Of a stretch of DNA of 64,000 bases, positions 10,775-22,849 are shown one piece after another. This DNA is from Liopterus haemorrhoidalis (lineage: Eukaryota > Arthropoda > Insecta > Coleoptera > Dytiscidae): NCBI GenBank assembly GCA_963971575.1, contig OZ020625.1:24020992-24084991 (forward strand), given 5' to 3'. The position numbers and the translations under genes are program-made. The first letter of the stretch is position 1. Every line of letters begins with the position of its first letter. Below the pieces are notes generated by a model. The model was not told where the DNA came from and searched no databases. It saw only the letters and a program-made list of their open reading frames with translations.

Positions 10775-11919
10775 CGAGGGTTACATTTTATGTTTTTACA
10801 ACCGACCACTAGATGGCAATATTGAAATGTGTTAATGACACATTTCATATTCATAAAATATGACATTTGTTATTGTGAAATCAATGGCAGCTTATAAATT
10901 GGCCGAGTAGTTTGTTAACAGTGAGCGTTTAAAAAAATACAAGTTTGTGAAAAAATGGATATTTTTCGTGAAGGTTTTCGTTGGATGATTTTTTCCGATT
11001 TTAGTAAAGGCCTAACTCAACAACAATGCATAGATTCGCTTCGTTCAACTTTTGGTAATGAAGCACCATCAGAAAAGACTGTTTATAATTGGTTTGCAGA
11101 ATTTCGTCGTGGTCTTGCGTCCGTCAATGATGAATTTCGTGAAGGTCGACCAAAATTGGTTGTGATTAAAAAAAAAAAACATCGATGCTGTGCGCAAAAT
11201 GATTGAAAAAGATCGGCATGTGACTTACTGTGAGATAGAGGCATCCTTTGGCATATCGCAGACTGCAATACATTCGATTTTGCATGAACATTTAGCTGTT
11301 AAAAAGATCTGTTGCCGATGGTTCCGCATAATTTGACCGAAGCTCAAAAAAAGGCTCGTGTTGATTGGTGTAAAGGAATGGTAAATAAAAATCAACCTAG
11401 GCACTCCAATATCCGTATACAACTGGGATTTTTTCATATGAACCGGAAATTAAGCAACAATCCACTGTTTGGGTCTTCCAAGATGAACCGAAACCCACAA
11501 AAGTTGTTCAATCACGAAGCACTTCCAAGAAAATGAACGCTTATTTTTCGGTTGTACTGGACATGTCGCAACCACTCCTTTAGAGAATCGGCGAACAGTT
11601 AATACTGAATGGTATACAACAATTTGTTTGTCAGAAGTCATCGACAAAATTATGAAAAACATCCATAAACGTCGCATCATTCTTCATCATGACAATGTAA
11701 GCTCCTACACAGCACGTCAAACAATTGATTATTTGAAGGAGAAAAACATCGAATTAATGTCTCATTGCCTGGATTCACCTGGTTTATCCCCTAACGACTT
11801 TTTTTTTGTTCCCCAATGTCAAACAAAAAATGCTTGGATAGTGATTTTCATCACTTTAAACAGTTAGTTCCAAAAAAAAAAAAATCTTAGTTTTTGTAAA
11901 AACTTAAATGTCGCCCTCG
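10775..11919 (+). mobile_element. DD34D mariner copy M1
   Basis: The TIRs are CGAGGGTTACATTTTATG and (inverse) CGAGGGCGACATTTAAG. The right side has TA (11920-11921); the left TA is mutated. At 1145 bp it is near the usual mariner length. Relatives lie at 19021, 27448 and 51963. Confidence 0.8.
10955..11867 (+). pseudogene. Mariner transposase, multiply broken (M1)
   Basis: The N-terminus is intact for about 80 residues: MDIFREGFRWMIFSDFSKGL, then QQQCIDSLRSTFGNE and TVYNWFAEFRRG, the first helix-turn-helix of mariner transposases. An A-run at 11168-11179 shifts the frame. IEASFGISQTAIHSILHEHL (second HTH) follows in another frame. The first catalytic block is partly lost (only SYEPETKQQST remains). 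The second acid is present in HHDNVSSYTA and the third in SPNDFF, exactly 34 residues apart. Many stops make it inactive. Confidence 0.8.
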
Positions 11920-11937
11920 TAATAGTTTTTTTTTTTT

Positions 11938-12302
11938 TTGACGACTCCAGAAATGATTTACATAATCCACGATATGGTCTTGAGTGATCGACGAGTCAAA
12001 GTGCGAGAACTTGCTAAGGCCACAGGCATATCACATGGCTCAGTGGTTTCAATTTTGCACGAAAAATTGGCTATGAAAAAGTGCCGAGTGGAGAATAAAC
12101 TCAATCGTGTGGCTGAGGGCGAAAATGCATGAATTACGTTTCGAATTGTTCCACCATATTCACCAGATTTGACCCCCAGCGACTTTTTCCTGTTTCCAAA
12201 CATGAAGAAATGGCTTGCCGCAAAAATATTTACGTCGAATAAGAAGATTTTCGCCGAAACACATGTATATTTTGAGGGCCTTCCGGAATCTTACTTTTGT
12301 TG
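11938..12302 (+). pseudogene. Second mariner lineage: N- and C-terminal pieces joined
   Basis: VRELAKATGISHGSVVSILH is the second HTH of a mariner-type transposase. After about 20 further residues the frame shifts and continues as MHELRFELFHH, then YSPDLTPSDFFLFPNMKKWL and YFEGLPESYF, the C-terminal catalytic block. The whole middle with the first two catalytic residues is deleted. The sequence differs from M1, which ends 18 bp upstream. Confidence 0.7.
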
Positions 12303-12313
12303 AGAAATAAAAA

Positions 12314-13334
12314 TTGATGTGAAGTGTGAATTTTCACACATTTCAGGGTTTTGCAGGTATTTAGTAAGTGAATGATGATTATTTTGGATGCGAAAACAAA
12401 TTTTATATTAAAATATTTTTTTTGTTAATTTTAATTCGAACGCCTAATGCCATTATTTAGGTTTCTAAATATGTGCAGTATTTTTTTTTTTATTTAGCAA
12501 GGTTCATTAAAAATTTCAAAATTGCGCCTATGGCTTCCATTGGTTGTTATAAGTTCCGCCCCTCTGATTTCGTGTACATTGAAACAGAATTAAATTATAA
12601 TTTAAACAATTTCCACTGGCTATTAAATTTACGCTTTTAAAAATTAAATGCAACATTTGCCAAAATATAATTAGAATTTTGAAAAAATAATTTAAACAAT
12701 ATAGAAATTAAAAAAAAAAAATATATAGTCTCTTCTCCAGGGTTAACATGGGTGAAAAGTCAGCGTCAAATACCACTAGACCAGCACACACGTTAGAGTG
12801 TTGCTTGTTACAAACTTGTGTACATTATTAGCCAAAAATCACAAAAAATGCGTTTTTTTTCAAAAACCTAATCTGATCAAAAATTCCTGTTGAACTATTC
12901 CGGTTCACACCAATGTACATTACTTAGAATTTTTTCAGATTTTTTGTTTAAACCATCTAGGCTACAGGGTGTGGGACAAAAAATTTTTTGCACAATTTTG
13001 GCAAAAATCGCTTCAAGATAATTTATTTTGCAAAAATAAAAATTTGATCGTTAATCCACGTACCAAGGGCTTTCATTTGATACCCTACTCAGAATTATAA
13101 AAAAATATTTTTTTTTTCAATGAGCACATATTTGTTTATATTTTTAGGGGGATATGTTTTTTAGATGTTTTAGTATTTTTCCTATGTGCGGGTCAAAGAG
13201 TTGTATAAGCATGCCAAATTTCAACTCTCTAGGTTTAGCCGTTTGGCTACAATTTTTACCGAACAGACAGACAGACAGACAGACGACGAAATGACGGTAT
13301 AAGGGTTTTTTGGTCATACCTACAAAACCCTAAA
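12314..13334 (-). mobile_element. Helentron-type (HINE-like) repeat, family B copy 1
   Basis: Read on the minus strand the family begins TTTTAGGGTTTTGTAGGTAT, carries a (GTCT)n tract, a conserved middle with AGGGCTTTCATTTGATA on its plus strand, a tRNA-like module, a T-run, and ends with the inverse subterminal repeat ATACCTGCAAAACCCTGAAA, a hairpin GTGTGAA/TTCACAC and TTCACATCA. The architecture matches Helentron-associated elements, except that no CTRR follows the hairpin. A poly-A/T flank replaces any TSD. Confidence 0.6.
12731..12795 (-). ncRNA. Degenerate tRNA-like module in family B copy 1
   Basis: On the minus strand TGGTCTAGTGG (12773-12783) fits the pol III A-box consensus TRGYNNANNNG, followed by CTGACTTTTCACCCATG. 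This resembles the D arm and anticodon loop of tRNA-Glu(UUC). The B box is not recognisable. A long T-run (about 12710-12722 as A on the plus strand) follows. It is unlikely to be a functional tRNA. Confidence 0.4.
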
Positions 13335-14081
13335 ACTGAACCAACCCTAAATAATGTGTTTTTCTATTGTTTTCTAAGGACTTATTGACCTACCCTCGTA
13401 TAAACAGAATTGGATGTATTATTATAAAACATTTCTTGAAAGATCCGATGGATTTGTAAGATTGAGTCCAAAACTGTGATTAAAACTCCGTATTGTACAC
13501 CACACCACCCATGAAGTAATAATGTCGTTTCCCTTATATACATCAACAATAGTTTCTAATTTGATTGTTAATGTCATTACTGCCATCTATCTTCTCTGAC
13601 GGTAATTAATCTGGGATTATTTTAATTTCCGCAATATCGCGAGTTGTATGAGGTGGCAGTCAACTGGCAAATTGCTTCCCCTGTCGTATTCTTCCAGTTC
13701 AATCAGTGTGGAAGCAGATGTGAGCTCTATAGTTAGTTGATCTATCTGGCATTAACAGCTCTCAAGAGCTTCAGTTTATGGCGTCAAATGAACAGCTATT
13801 GTGTTGGATTACCAAGTAGTTAAGAATTTTAGGTTTTTGGTACAAAGGGGAAATGATTATGGGGCGTTCAGATACAGAGCATTTTATCTGATTATGTAGT
13901 ATTGCAAAGAAGTGAGTTATACCATTAGTTCTAAAAGAAATAACATAAGGGTTGGAATAAAAGTAATGTCAACAGCAAGCTTTTGAATTAATTAACTGCC
14001 ATCACTGTTGTTGTTGTCATAAGTTTATAATGAAAATTCAATTAAGCTACAATTATAATGGTTTTTACAATAGAATACAAA
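13335..14081. other. Unassigned
   Basis: No repeat family, coding region or RNA gene is recognised in this 750-bp stretch. Confidence 0.4.
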
Positions 14082-15277
<1,196 letters not shown>

Positions 15278-15627
15278 ATGTATGATTGAATCATATTTTC
15301 GAAATGGCGTTTGAGAGAACGGCGAATGGATTTACAGTGCGGTGTCATGTTTAGAGGAATTTCGGATACAATTTCCAAATATTGCTTTCCTTGAAGGAGA
15401 TTTTTACAGCACCCTTAGAAGATGTGTTGATTTACTCATACTTCTGGATAGTAAGTGGTAAAATCCATATCATCCAGTTTTTGTTATTTTTTGTGTTACC
15501 TTGTTTTCCTCATTTTGGTCGCGACATAAACGTAGCTCCCTAAATTGCATCGTGGCTCAAAAAGGTTGAGAACCCCCGGTATAAAGTTTTACTATACGAA
15601 ATCCCAAAAAGAGAACGAAATCATTAA
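15278..15627. other. Unassigned; hAT-like right end near 15570
   Basis: The sequence GGCTCAAAAAGGTTGAGAAC (15552-15571) resembles the right end of a hAT element. No matching left end is seen. Nothing else is recognised. Confidence 0.35.
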
Positions 15628-15635
15628 GAGAAATA

Positions 15636-16871
15636 CAGTACCGCAACAACATAAATTGGCGCCTGGTGCGTAAAATTATTTAGCGCCCCCCCCTCTCTAA
15701 ATACATACGCAATTTTTAAAATTTTATGGTAGGGTGATTGCATCAGTAAGGGAACGTTTAAAACATTTACTTACGTTGTTTTCTTCACCAAAATGTTATT
15801 TAAGATATTTACTTACCATATTTTATAGAGAATCCTTAAAATCTTATTGTTTTATTTTGATGCAAGTGAAAATAAAAGAATAACTTAGAAAAATAAAAAA
15901 CATAACTTTATTCATAAAAATCACAAAATCGCCAGAAAAGGAACACTTACTCCTAATAAAGGAACTATCTTATTACCAGTAAAGGAACATACAAAAATAT
16001 ATATTATAAAGTCATTTTTTTAACAATAAATGTATAAAAAATTTAAAAAAAAACATTCGTTGGTATTATTTTTTAGTTTATTTTTAACCTTTTTCTTTGG
16101 TTTGATTTAAATTGCAATATTAACGATTATATTAACAAATTATGTTACAAATCTTTTAATAAACTCAAAAATCATGATAATCAACTAATATAAAAAGGGA
16201 CAAAATATAAACTCTAGGTCAATAAAACACAAAATGAAAAACACCTAAAATGAAACACAAAAGGGCTGAAGAAATATTATATTATATAATTGAATAACAA
16301 AATATATATTTAATGACAAAAAAAGGGATATTTGAACAAAAAATAATAAATATTGAAGTATTTTAATAATATATTATATGTAAAATTAAATAAATTGAAC
16401 TTTTCTGGCTTTTAACTGTGAAAATTCGTTAATTAAGTCTTCATAATTTAATGACTGCGCTGTAGTATTTTCTATTGATATTAAAGCTAAATTTTACAAG
16501 CTCTTGGCCCATTGTAGAACGCAAATAATTTTTTATTAACTTTAATTTACTAAAACTGCGTTAATTCGAAGCAACAGTTACAGGGAGCGTTAAAAATATG
16601 CGCAGTGCAATGTCAATATTAGGGTACACATCTTTTAAATCGTAAGTGTGGATCATTTCTAATAATTGCATTGCAGTGGCAGTTGTACAGTCATCAATTA
16701 ATGATCTTGCCTGCCATTTGAAACTTTCGATTATGAAATCAAATTTGTATTGATTATAGTTTATTAATGTAAAAGATAATAATAAAAAAATTAAATTTGG
16801 CCATTCGGCGCCCCTATGAATCCGGCGCCTGCTGTGGCGGCACCTGTCACACCACCCTTGTTACGGCACTG
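15636..16871 (-). mobile_element. hAT element with transposase remnant
   Basis: The ends are CAGTACCGCAACAA and (inverse) CAGTGCCGTAACAA, flanked by a perfect 8-bp TSD GAGAAATA (15628-15635 and 16872-16879). The 1236-bp copy keeps only the end of the transposase gene, so it is an internal deletion derivative. Confidence 0.9.
16390..16790 (-). pseudogene. hAT transposase C-terminal dimerisation domain, broken
   Basis: The minus strand gives NIDIALRIFLTLPVTVASN, a stop, then RSFSKLKLIKNYLRSTMGQE, the core of the hAT C-terminal dimerisation domain. In the family the block reads LPVTVASCERSFSKLKxIK; here cysteine is asparagine and the glutamate is a TAA stop. A frameshift follows, and the final part (EDLINEFSQLKARKVQF) is in another frame. 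BED finger and catalytic regions are missing. Confidence 0.8.
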
Positions 16872-16879
16872 GAGAAATA

Positions 16880-17480
16880 TATAATAATAGGTTCTCATCG
16901 CTGAAGTCCTCCATAGGTTAGAAAAGATGAATTCCATGTTTCTAGAAATAAAACATAAGAAAACTATCTTCATCTTCATACATGGCTACACAAGATTTTA
17001 AATAATACCCCTATACACAAATAAATAAAAAAATCAATTTTATCTTTTTCTTTAAGACATACAGGCAGCATTGTTCTTTATTTCTGAAGGAACTTGTCAT
17101 TGTCTACAAGTTAAAACAAGAAAATAGAAAACAAAACAAATCACCTCAACAAGAGTCAATTGTTCTTAATCCCTATAGCACCCTATCGCTGTAATCAATC
17201 TAGTGGCAGATGGTGGTATTAATGTAGGTCCCCCCCCCTGGAGTCAGATAGATGGCTCTGGGCACAGACTGCTTACATCACAACGTAGCGGATGTGGCTA
17301 ATTGTTGGTTAACTGAGGGAATTACTAGCGTATACAACATTGGCCTTCACACACTGTTATAGTAGTTTTTAGATAGAAATTGTGATGATAGTTCAGATTA
17401 ACTAAGAGGGTCATTTAATGCGGTTTGTTAATTAAATATTATTTTTTTCCTGTGACTATCATAGATAGCAGTCTTATACC
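16880..17480. other. Unassigned
   Basis: AT-rich DNA with a C-run at 17230-17238. No coding or repeat signal is recognised. Confidence 0.4.
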
Positions 17481-18543
17481 ATGTCGTTCAATAAGTCTCC
17501 GGTCTAACTAAGAAAAACAATTTTGTTTTTAGAAATTCGACTTTATTCATCAATATACTCTCCTTCAAGAGTGATACATTCATTCCAACGCTCCTCTAAC
17601 TTTTCGATGCTTTCTTTGTAGAACGATTTGTCTTTGTCCTCAAAATAGGCCTCGGTTTCGGCAATCACTTCTTCATTTGAGTCAATTTCTTTCCCTGGAG
17701 CATCTTTTTGAGGTCTGCAACAAGCCAGTAGTCGCTGGGGGCCAGATCTGAAGAGTACGGCGGGTGAGGAAGCAATTCGAAGCGTAGTTCATTCAATTTA
17801 ACCATCGTTTTCATCGACTTGTGATACGGGGCGTTGTATTGGTGAAAGAGCACTGTTTTCTTTTGCATGTGAAGCAGTTTTTTTTTTTTATTACTACACT
17901 CAATCGATCCAATAATGCCATGTAGTATTCGCTATTGATAGTTTTACTTTTCTCAAGATAGTCAAAATACCATGCGCGTCTAAAAATACGGATGCTATAA
18001 CCTTGCCAGCTGACTTTTGAGTTTTTGGTCGCTTTGGACGACTTTCACCGACTGCTGTCCACTCAGCTGACGATCTTTTTGATTCAGGTGTGTAGTAGTA
18101 GATCCATGTTTCATTCATTGTCACATACTGACGCAAGAAATCCTTTTTATCTCGCTTGAACAGCTCCAAACAGCGCTCTGAATCGTCGACGCGTTGTTGT
18201 TTTTGGTCCTGTATAAGCGAACGCGACACCCACTTCGAAAGTAATTTACGCATGCTCAAATTTTCGTGTAAAAAAAACACACTACCTTCTGATATCTTTA
18301 AGGTGTCAGCTATCTCAAGAAACTTTACTTAACGGTCTTTCAAAACTATTTTGTGGACTTTTTTTATGTTTTCCGGAACAACTGCCGATTTTGAGCGACC
18401 AGAGCATTCAGCATCATCGGTGTTTGTACGACCGCGTTTAAACTCAGCATACCAATCAGTAATAGTTGATTTGCCTGGTGCAGAGTCTCTATAACGCTTA
18501 TCAAGCCACTGTTTGGCTTCAATAGTATTTTTACCTACCACCA
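17481..18543 (-). mobile_element. Irritans-type mariner, 5'-truncated by family A
   Basis: The 3' end at 17481 reads GTCGTTCAATAAGTCTCCGG, similar to irritans-subfamily mariner termini. The 5' end (right side) is cut off exactly where the family A repeat begins (CACCAACATATATAAGGGAGG region), so the promoter and the first residues are missing. Confidence 0.75.
17665..18543 (-). pseudogene. Irritans-type mariner transposase with two lost catalytic aspartates
   Basis: Three minus-strand pieces cover nearly all of the protein. The first (18329-18543) has VGKNTIEAKQWLDKRYRDSA and STITDWYAEFKRG (first HTH). The second (17900-18280) has VTMNETWIYYYTPESKR, where the family has a catalytic aspartate in MDETW, so D is N. 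The third (17665-17868) has FHQYNAPYHKSMKTM, where HQDNAP is expected, so D is Y. The third acid remains in LAPSDY, 34 residues on. A T-run at 17879-17889 shifts the frame. It cannot be catalytic. Confidence 0.85.
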
Positions 18544-18927
18544 ACATATATAAGGGAGGTATTGTGATCATACCGATTTTGACATTTCGAGAATTCGATG
18601 GATCTTCACGAATTGAGGTCCCTACATAACGTTTTGACTATTTTTAGCATTATGTCTGTCTGTCTGTCTGTCTGTCGGTCCGTGTACACGTGCAGAGCAA
18701 ATTCGACTAAAAGGATTTTTATGAAACTTCATATTTAAGCCTTTGACATCAATGGTAGTTGAATATTTCACAACAGAGAAATATTTAGAAAAAAATTATT
18801 TAACAAAAGTTGCTATAAAAGCAATAACTAACAACTTTTATTTGAGACATTTTTTGATAAAGCAACATAAATTAAACAAGTACTTAATGATGGCGGTCGG
18901 TCCTGTGGTGGCTACAGCTGTTTTTTT
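18544..18927 (+). mobile_element. Helentron-type repeat, family A copy 2 (internally deleted)
   Basis: It has the uninterrupted 5' end CCAACATATATAAGGGAGG, the (GTCT)n tract at 18655-18677, and the 3' block GGCGGTCGGTCCTGTGGTGG with hairpin, followed by CTGT instead of CTGA. The middle is shortened relative to 22194-22789. It provides the empty sites for the two MITEs in copy 1. Confidence 0.65.
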
Positions 18928-18943
18928 TCTTTACTTTCTTTAA

Positions 18944-19640
18944 ATTGCGTAATAAATACAGGTTTATGTTTAAAAATATTGCTTTTAAAATTTATAAAAT
19001 ATCCTTCATAATATTATGATTATTTGAAGGAGAAAAACATCGAATTAATGTCTCATTGCCCGTATTCACCTGATTTATCTATTAACGACTTTTTTTTGTT
19101 CTCCAATGTCAAACAAGAAATGCGTGGACATCGATTTTCATTACCTCAAGAACAGTTGAAGCCTTCGAAAACCATGTTTTTGATATACCAACTTCAGAGT
19201 GGAAAAAATGTTTCGAGAATTGGTTTAAACGCATGAAAAGTGTATAAATCTTAAAGTAGGGTGACCATTCGTCCCGCAATTTTAACATTTTGTCCCGCAT
19301 TAAGATGCGTCCCGCATTTTAACATTTTGTCCCGCATTGTCCCGTATTTTGGATTTGGGAGGTGAGGACCTTTTTTTTTGCTCTTCACTTGGTTTTGGGA
19401 GGTGAAGACTTTTTTTTTGCTCTTCACTTGGATTTTGGGAGATGAGGATCTTTTTTTTTTTTTGCTCTTCACTTGGATTTGGGAGATGAGGACATTTTTT
19501 TTTGCTCCGTCCCGCATTGCCTTCTTAAGAAAATGGTCACCGTATCTTAAAGGCGAATATTTTAAAAAGTAATAAAATAGATCAAAAAAAAATTTTTTTT
19601 TTTCTTAATTTTTGTAAAAGCTTAAAAGGTAGCCCTCGTA
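18944..19640 (+). mobile_element. Mariner fragment M2 (3' end), split by a hAT MITE
   Basis: From 19021 the sequence matches the last third of M1: YLKEKNIELMSHCPYSPDLS, then NDFFLFSNVKQEMRGHRF and a frame-shifted tail ending WFKRM. The third catalytic acid (ND) is present. The right terminus is GGTAGCCCTCG at 19626-19637. A 288-bp hAT MITE (19257-19544) interrupts the 3' untranslated part. Confidence 0.75.
19257..19544. mobile_element. hAT MITE carrying a minisatellite, copy 1
   Basis: The ends TAGGGTGACCAT and (inverse) TACGGTGACCAT are flanked by a perfect 8-bp TSD TCTTAAAG (19249-19256 and 19545-19552). The empty site is visible in the mariner fragment at 27448 (reverse strand). Inside are GTCCCGCATTTTAACATTTT repeats and about four units of a roughly 41-bp minisatellite (GGTGAGGACC, T-run, GCTCTTCACTTGG) at 19351-19506. 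Related sequences lie at 41256 and 57585. Confidence 0.88.
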
Positions 19641-20369
19641 TATTGATTAGATGTAAATTTTAGTAAATAAAATGTTTCTTCAATTTTTGTCAAAAAAACG
19701 GGACGAACTTTGGCTTCAACTCAATAAATGCCATGATCTTTCCGGCTGATGGGATCCCTTTTGCCTTCTTCGGAGTCGGTTTGGACTGTTTCCTGCTTAT
19801 ATTTTCCCCATCACTAACTCTATCGTTGAATTGATTGATTCTGCAGACCGACTTGAGTTTTTTCAGTACGCCAATGATTGCATGAAAGTGAAACCATACA
19901 GTTCCATTGAATGGGTCGGCTGACAGCTCGGTGTTGTGCCTTTAGGTGAAGTCAGTCTGGGATTTCGGGCAGGCGGCTCCTATCCATGTCAAGGACAAAA
20001 CATCAAACATATCACCGCCATTATGTTAATAAGGACAACACTACTATGTTAATAGGATAGGTAGAAAATTGGATGGACACAATTACACTAGCTAGTACGT
20101 ATGAAATTTATACACAAGGGATTAAGTACGCGACCTACTCAAATTTTTAAAACATTTTTACTATAACGTGAAATCATATTTGGTGGCTATATAGATATAG
20201 GGGAAAAATTTAAGATCGTAGCGCCACGCGGATTTTTTTGAAACCATTCTAAATCAGATACCACTTGACATTTACTAGTAAATAATAGCGAAAAGTGTAT
20301 CAAAAAACGACAAAAAATAAATAATTGTTTGGGATTTTCTGATTTTGTGAAGTGACATTACTTGTAAAC
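19641..20369. other. Unassigned
   Basis: Moderately balanced composition between 19690 and 19990 (for example GATCCCTTTTGCCTTCTTCG) but no frame or domain is recognised. Confidence 0.4.
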
Positions 20370-20377
20370 ATCTAAAA

Positions 20378-20847
20378 CATAGGTTCTCAAACTGGGGTAC
20401 GCGTACCCCTGGGGGTACGCGAGATCATTCACATAAACATACACTCATAAAGCCATATATACAAGTATTATTTTAATTTATCAAAATTGGAAATTGATTC
20501 TAATATTTTATTTCCATATTTTATTCAACAACTTATCTCTGTGAATGTGGGTTTTCCTCCATGGTGATTTTAAAAAACAAATATCGAAATAAAATAAATA
20601 TCGATCCTAATATGCGGTTAAAGTTGAGTAATCGAGAGCCCGATATTGAATCACTTATTTCAAGCATGCAGCTTCATCCTTCCCACTAAAGTTGGTAAGT
20701 GTATTTTCATGTATGTTTTTTTCAGTCAAGTCTGCTTTGTTTAACAATTTTCAAATTGTTCCGATTTTTTTTTACCTTTTTGGGGGTACGCGCCTGTTCT
20801 GGAATTGACATAAAGGGTACTCAAAAAAAAAAGTTTGAGAACCTATG
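20378..20847 (+). mobile_element. hAT element with C-terminal transposase remnant
   Basis: The ends are CATAGGTTCTCAAACT and its inverse, flanked by a perfect 8-bp TSD ATCTAAAA (20370-20377 and 20848-20855). GGGGTACGCG blocks lie just inside each end. The 470-bp copy retains the 3' end of the transposase gene. Confidence 0.92.
20530..20689 (+). pseudogene. hAT (ZBED5-like) transposase C-terminus
   Basis: SMVILKNKYRNKINIDPNMR, then LKLSNREPDIESLISSMQLH and PSH before TAA at 20687. The pattern FSxMxxLKxKYRNxLxxxPxLRLxLSxxEPxIExLxxxxQxHxSH closes ZBED5/SCAND3-like hAT transposases. The cysteine-rich block just upstream (SVNVGF, where LCECGFS is expected) is in a different frame. All catalytic parts are missing. 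Confidence 0.75.
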
Positions 20848-20855
20848 ATCTAAAA

Positions 20856-21647
20856 TACTACATTTTGTGATCTAGTTTTAAGTTATGGCGGTTTTCCATT
20901 GTCGATTATTTTAACTATATTGGGGGAAATAATAATTCCCGTGTTGTTTACCAAGGGGTAGAAATCTACAATGCTGGGCATATAATATTGTGTGGAGTCA
21001 CTGAAAAAAACAGAGAGTTCATAAAGATTTATGCATTATGCCTACAAACTTGTGCATTACAAACCCACACACAATAACAGGAATTTTCAAGATATGCGAT
21101 AATAAATACAAAATTGAAAATATTTTTTGTAGTCACTATCATTAAAATGTAATGAGCAAACTTTGATATAAGGGCTCACTTTTTTCCAATTTTTAAATTG
21201 TTTATCTAAACATCGCATCGATTCCTAACCTCTTGCTTTCCCAATTTTGTTTCGAACCGTACGGTGTCTGATATTAGTGGAAACAAATGAAACGATATTT
21301 CCGGGTTTCTTCTTTTCAATGAATTGCGCATAGGCACACAACAATATGTATTATACATTTTTCAATGATTATAATAAAACTTTAAAAACAAACTTCATAC
21401 AAAACCAATACACAAAACGAAATGTTATCTGATGTACACAAGTTCATGAAACGCTCACCAGATGGTAGGGTGCTTCGCTGCAAATCCCTATACTGCGCTC
21501 TACAGTGTAGAGTGCAGTGTAAAGTTCAAAATTCGGGCCTCAACTGTTAAAATTTTTTTATTGTATTTTTAATTTAAAAAATAGACACACACTATCTTAG
21601 CCATAAATACAAACATTATACAAATCCACAAAATTATTAGCCATAAT
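20856..21647. other. Unassigned; short family E match at 21540-21650
   Basis: Mostly featureless. CACACACTATCTTAGCCATA and the following ATTATTAGCCATAATTTA recur near 47880 and 49790 (family E here). A short palindrome CTCTACAGTGTAGAG lies at about 21498-21512. Confidence 0.4.
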
Positions 21648-21651
21648 TTAA

Positions 21652-22102
21652 CCCTTTCACTGCGCCATACGTTTTGAGATTTCGTGCTCGCTGTGCGCAC
21701 ATATTTCGGTGATTGCGAGTTTATTCGTGTAGAGCAGTTGGCGTGAACTTTTTGTGTAAGTTTTCATGACATGTAAGGATGAATGATGGTGACGATATGA
21801 CTAATGTTAGGAAAAAAATGTAATGTGAGTGAATGAATACAAGAATACAATCAAAAAGATTTTATTTAATCGATATAAATAAGTTGATATACCGAATGTA
21901 AGACCCTATCTAACTGAATTGAACGGCACAGCAATGTATACCAACGCAACGTGCTCGCAGGTACTTGAACTGGTTGGGGTACCCAGCGAGAATAGTCGTG
22001 TTGAGCAGGGAACAATTTAAAACACGGCGCGAGTTAACTCGCTCGGAGCGTATCGGGTCACACTTTTATTTACGAGTATATACGGTTGTAGCAGCGAAAG
22101 GG
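21652..22102. mobile_element. piggyBac-type MITE
   Basis: The 451-bp element starts CCCTTTCACTGC and ends GCAGCGAAAGGG (11 of 12 inverted matches) and is flanked by TTAA on both sides (21648-21651 and 22103-22106), the hallmark piggyBac target. It is more GC-rich than its surroundings and encodes no transposase. Confidence 0.88.
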
Positions 22103-22193
22103 TTAACCATTGTAATGGAAGTTCCCGTAGATTTCTCCATCCAAGCTGTTACGTAGCAACCCCAATTATTATAATTTTAATGAAATTTAAAAA

Positions 22194-22789
22194 TCAGCTG
22201 TGGCCACCACAAGACCGACCGCCATCACAAAGTACTTGTATAAAATACATTCTAGCAGCAGAGTAGAAATAACTTGGCCCAATATTTTCTAACAGATATA
22301 TTATTTATCATGACCATGGAAACGTTACATATAAGTATGAAAAAATAGATATTTACAAAAATTTCGAAAAACTTTTCTAAAATTTTTCGTTTTATCAAAA
22401 AATGTCTCAACTAAAAGTTGTTAGTTATTGCTTTTATAGCAACTTCTGTTAAATACATTTTTTCGAAATATTTTTCTGTTAAATATTCGCAAAAATCTGA
22501 AAATCGACAGGAGTAAACTCCCAAAACTAGTCAACCGATTTTTACCAAAAGTTGATCAACTCGTGCCATTGATGTCAAAAGCTTAAATATGAAGTTTCAT
22601 AAAAATCCTTTCAGCCGAATTTGCTCTGCACGTGTACACAAACAGACGGACGGACAGACCGACAGACATCATGCTAAAAATAGTCAAAACGTTATGTAGG
22701 GACCTCAAATCGTGGAGATCCATCGAAATCTCGAAATATCAAAATCGGTATGATCACAATACCTCCCTTTTATATGTTGGCGGTCGGTA
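22194..22789 (-). mobile_element. Helentron-type repeat, family A copy 3 (near full length)
   Basis: On the minus strand it begins ACCGACCGCCAACATATAAA with GGGAGGTATTGTGATC, carries a (GTCT)n-like tract (22643-22668), and ends GGCGGTCGGTCTTGTGGTGG with hairpin and CTGA before a T-run. At about 600 bp it is the best uninterrupted reference for the family. Confidence 0.7.
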
Positions 22790-22849
22790 TGTGTTGACGG
22801 TTTTTTTGAACTCTCATTATATTTTCTATATGTGGGTCAAAGAGTTGTA

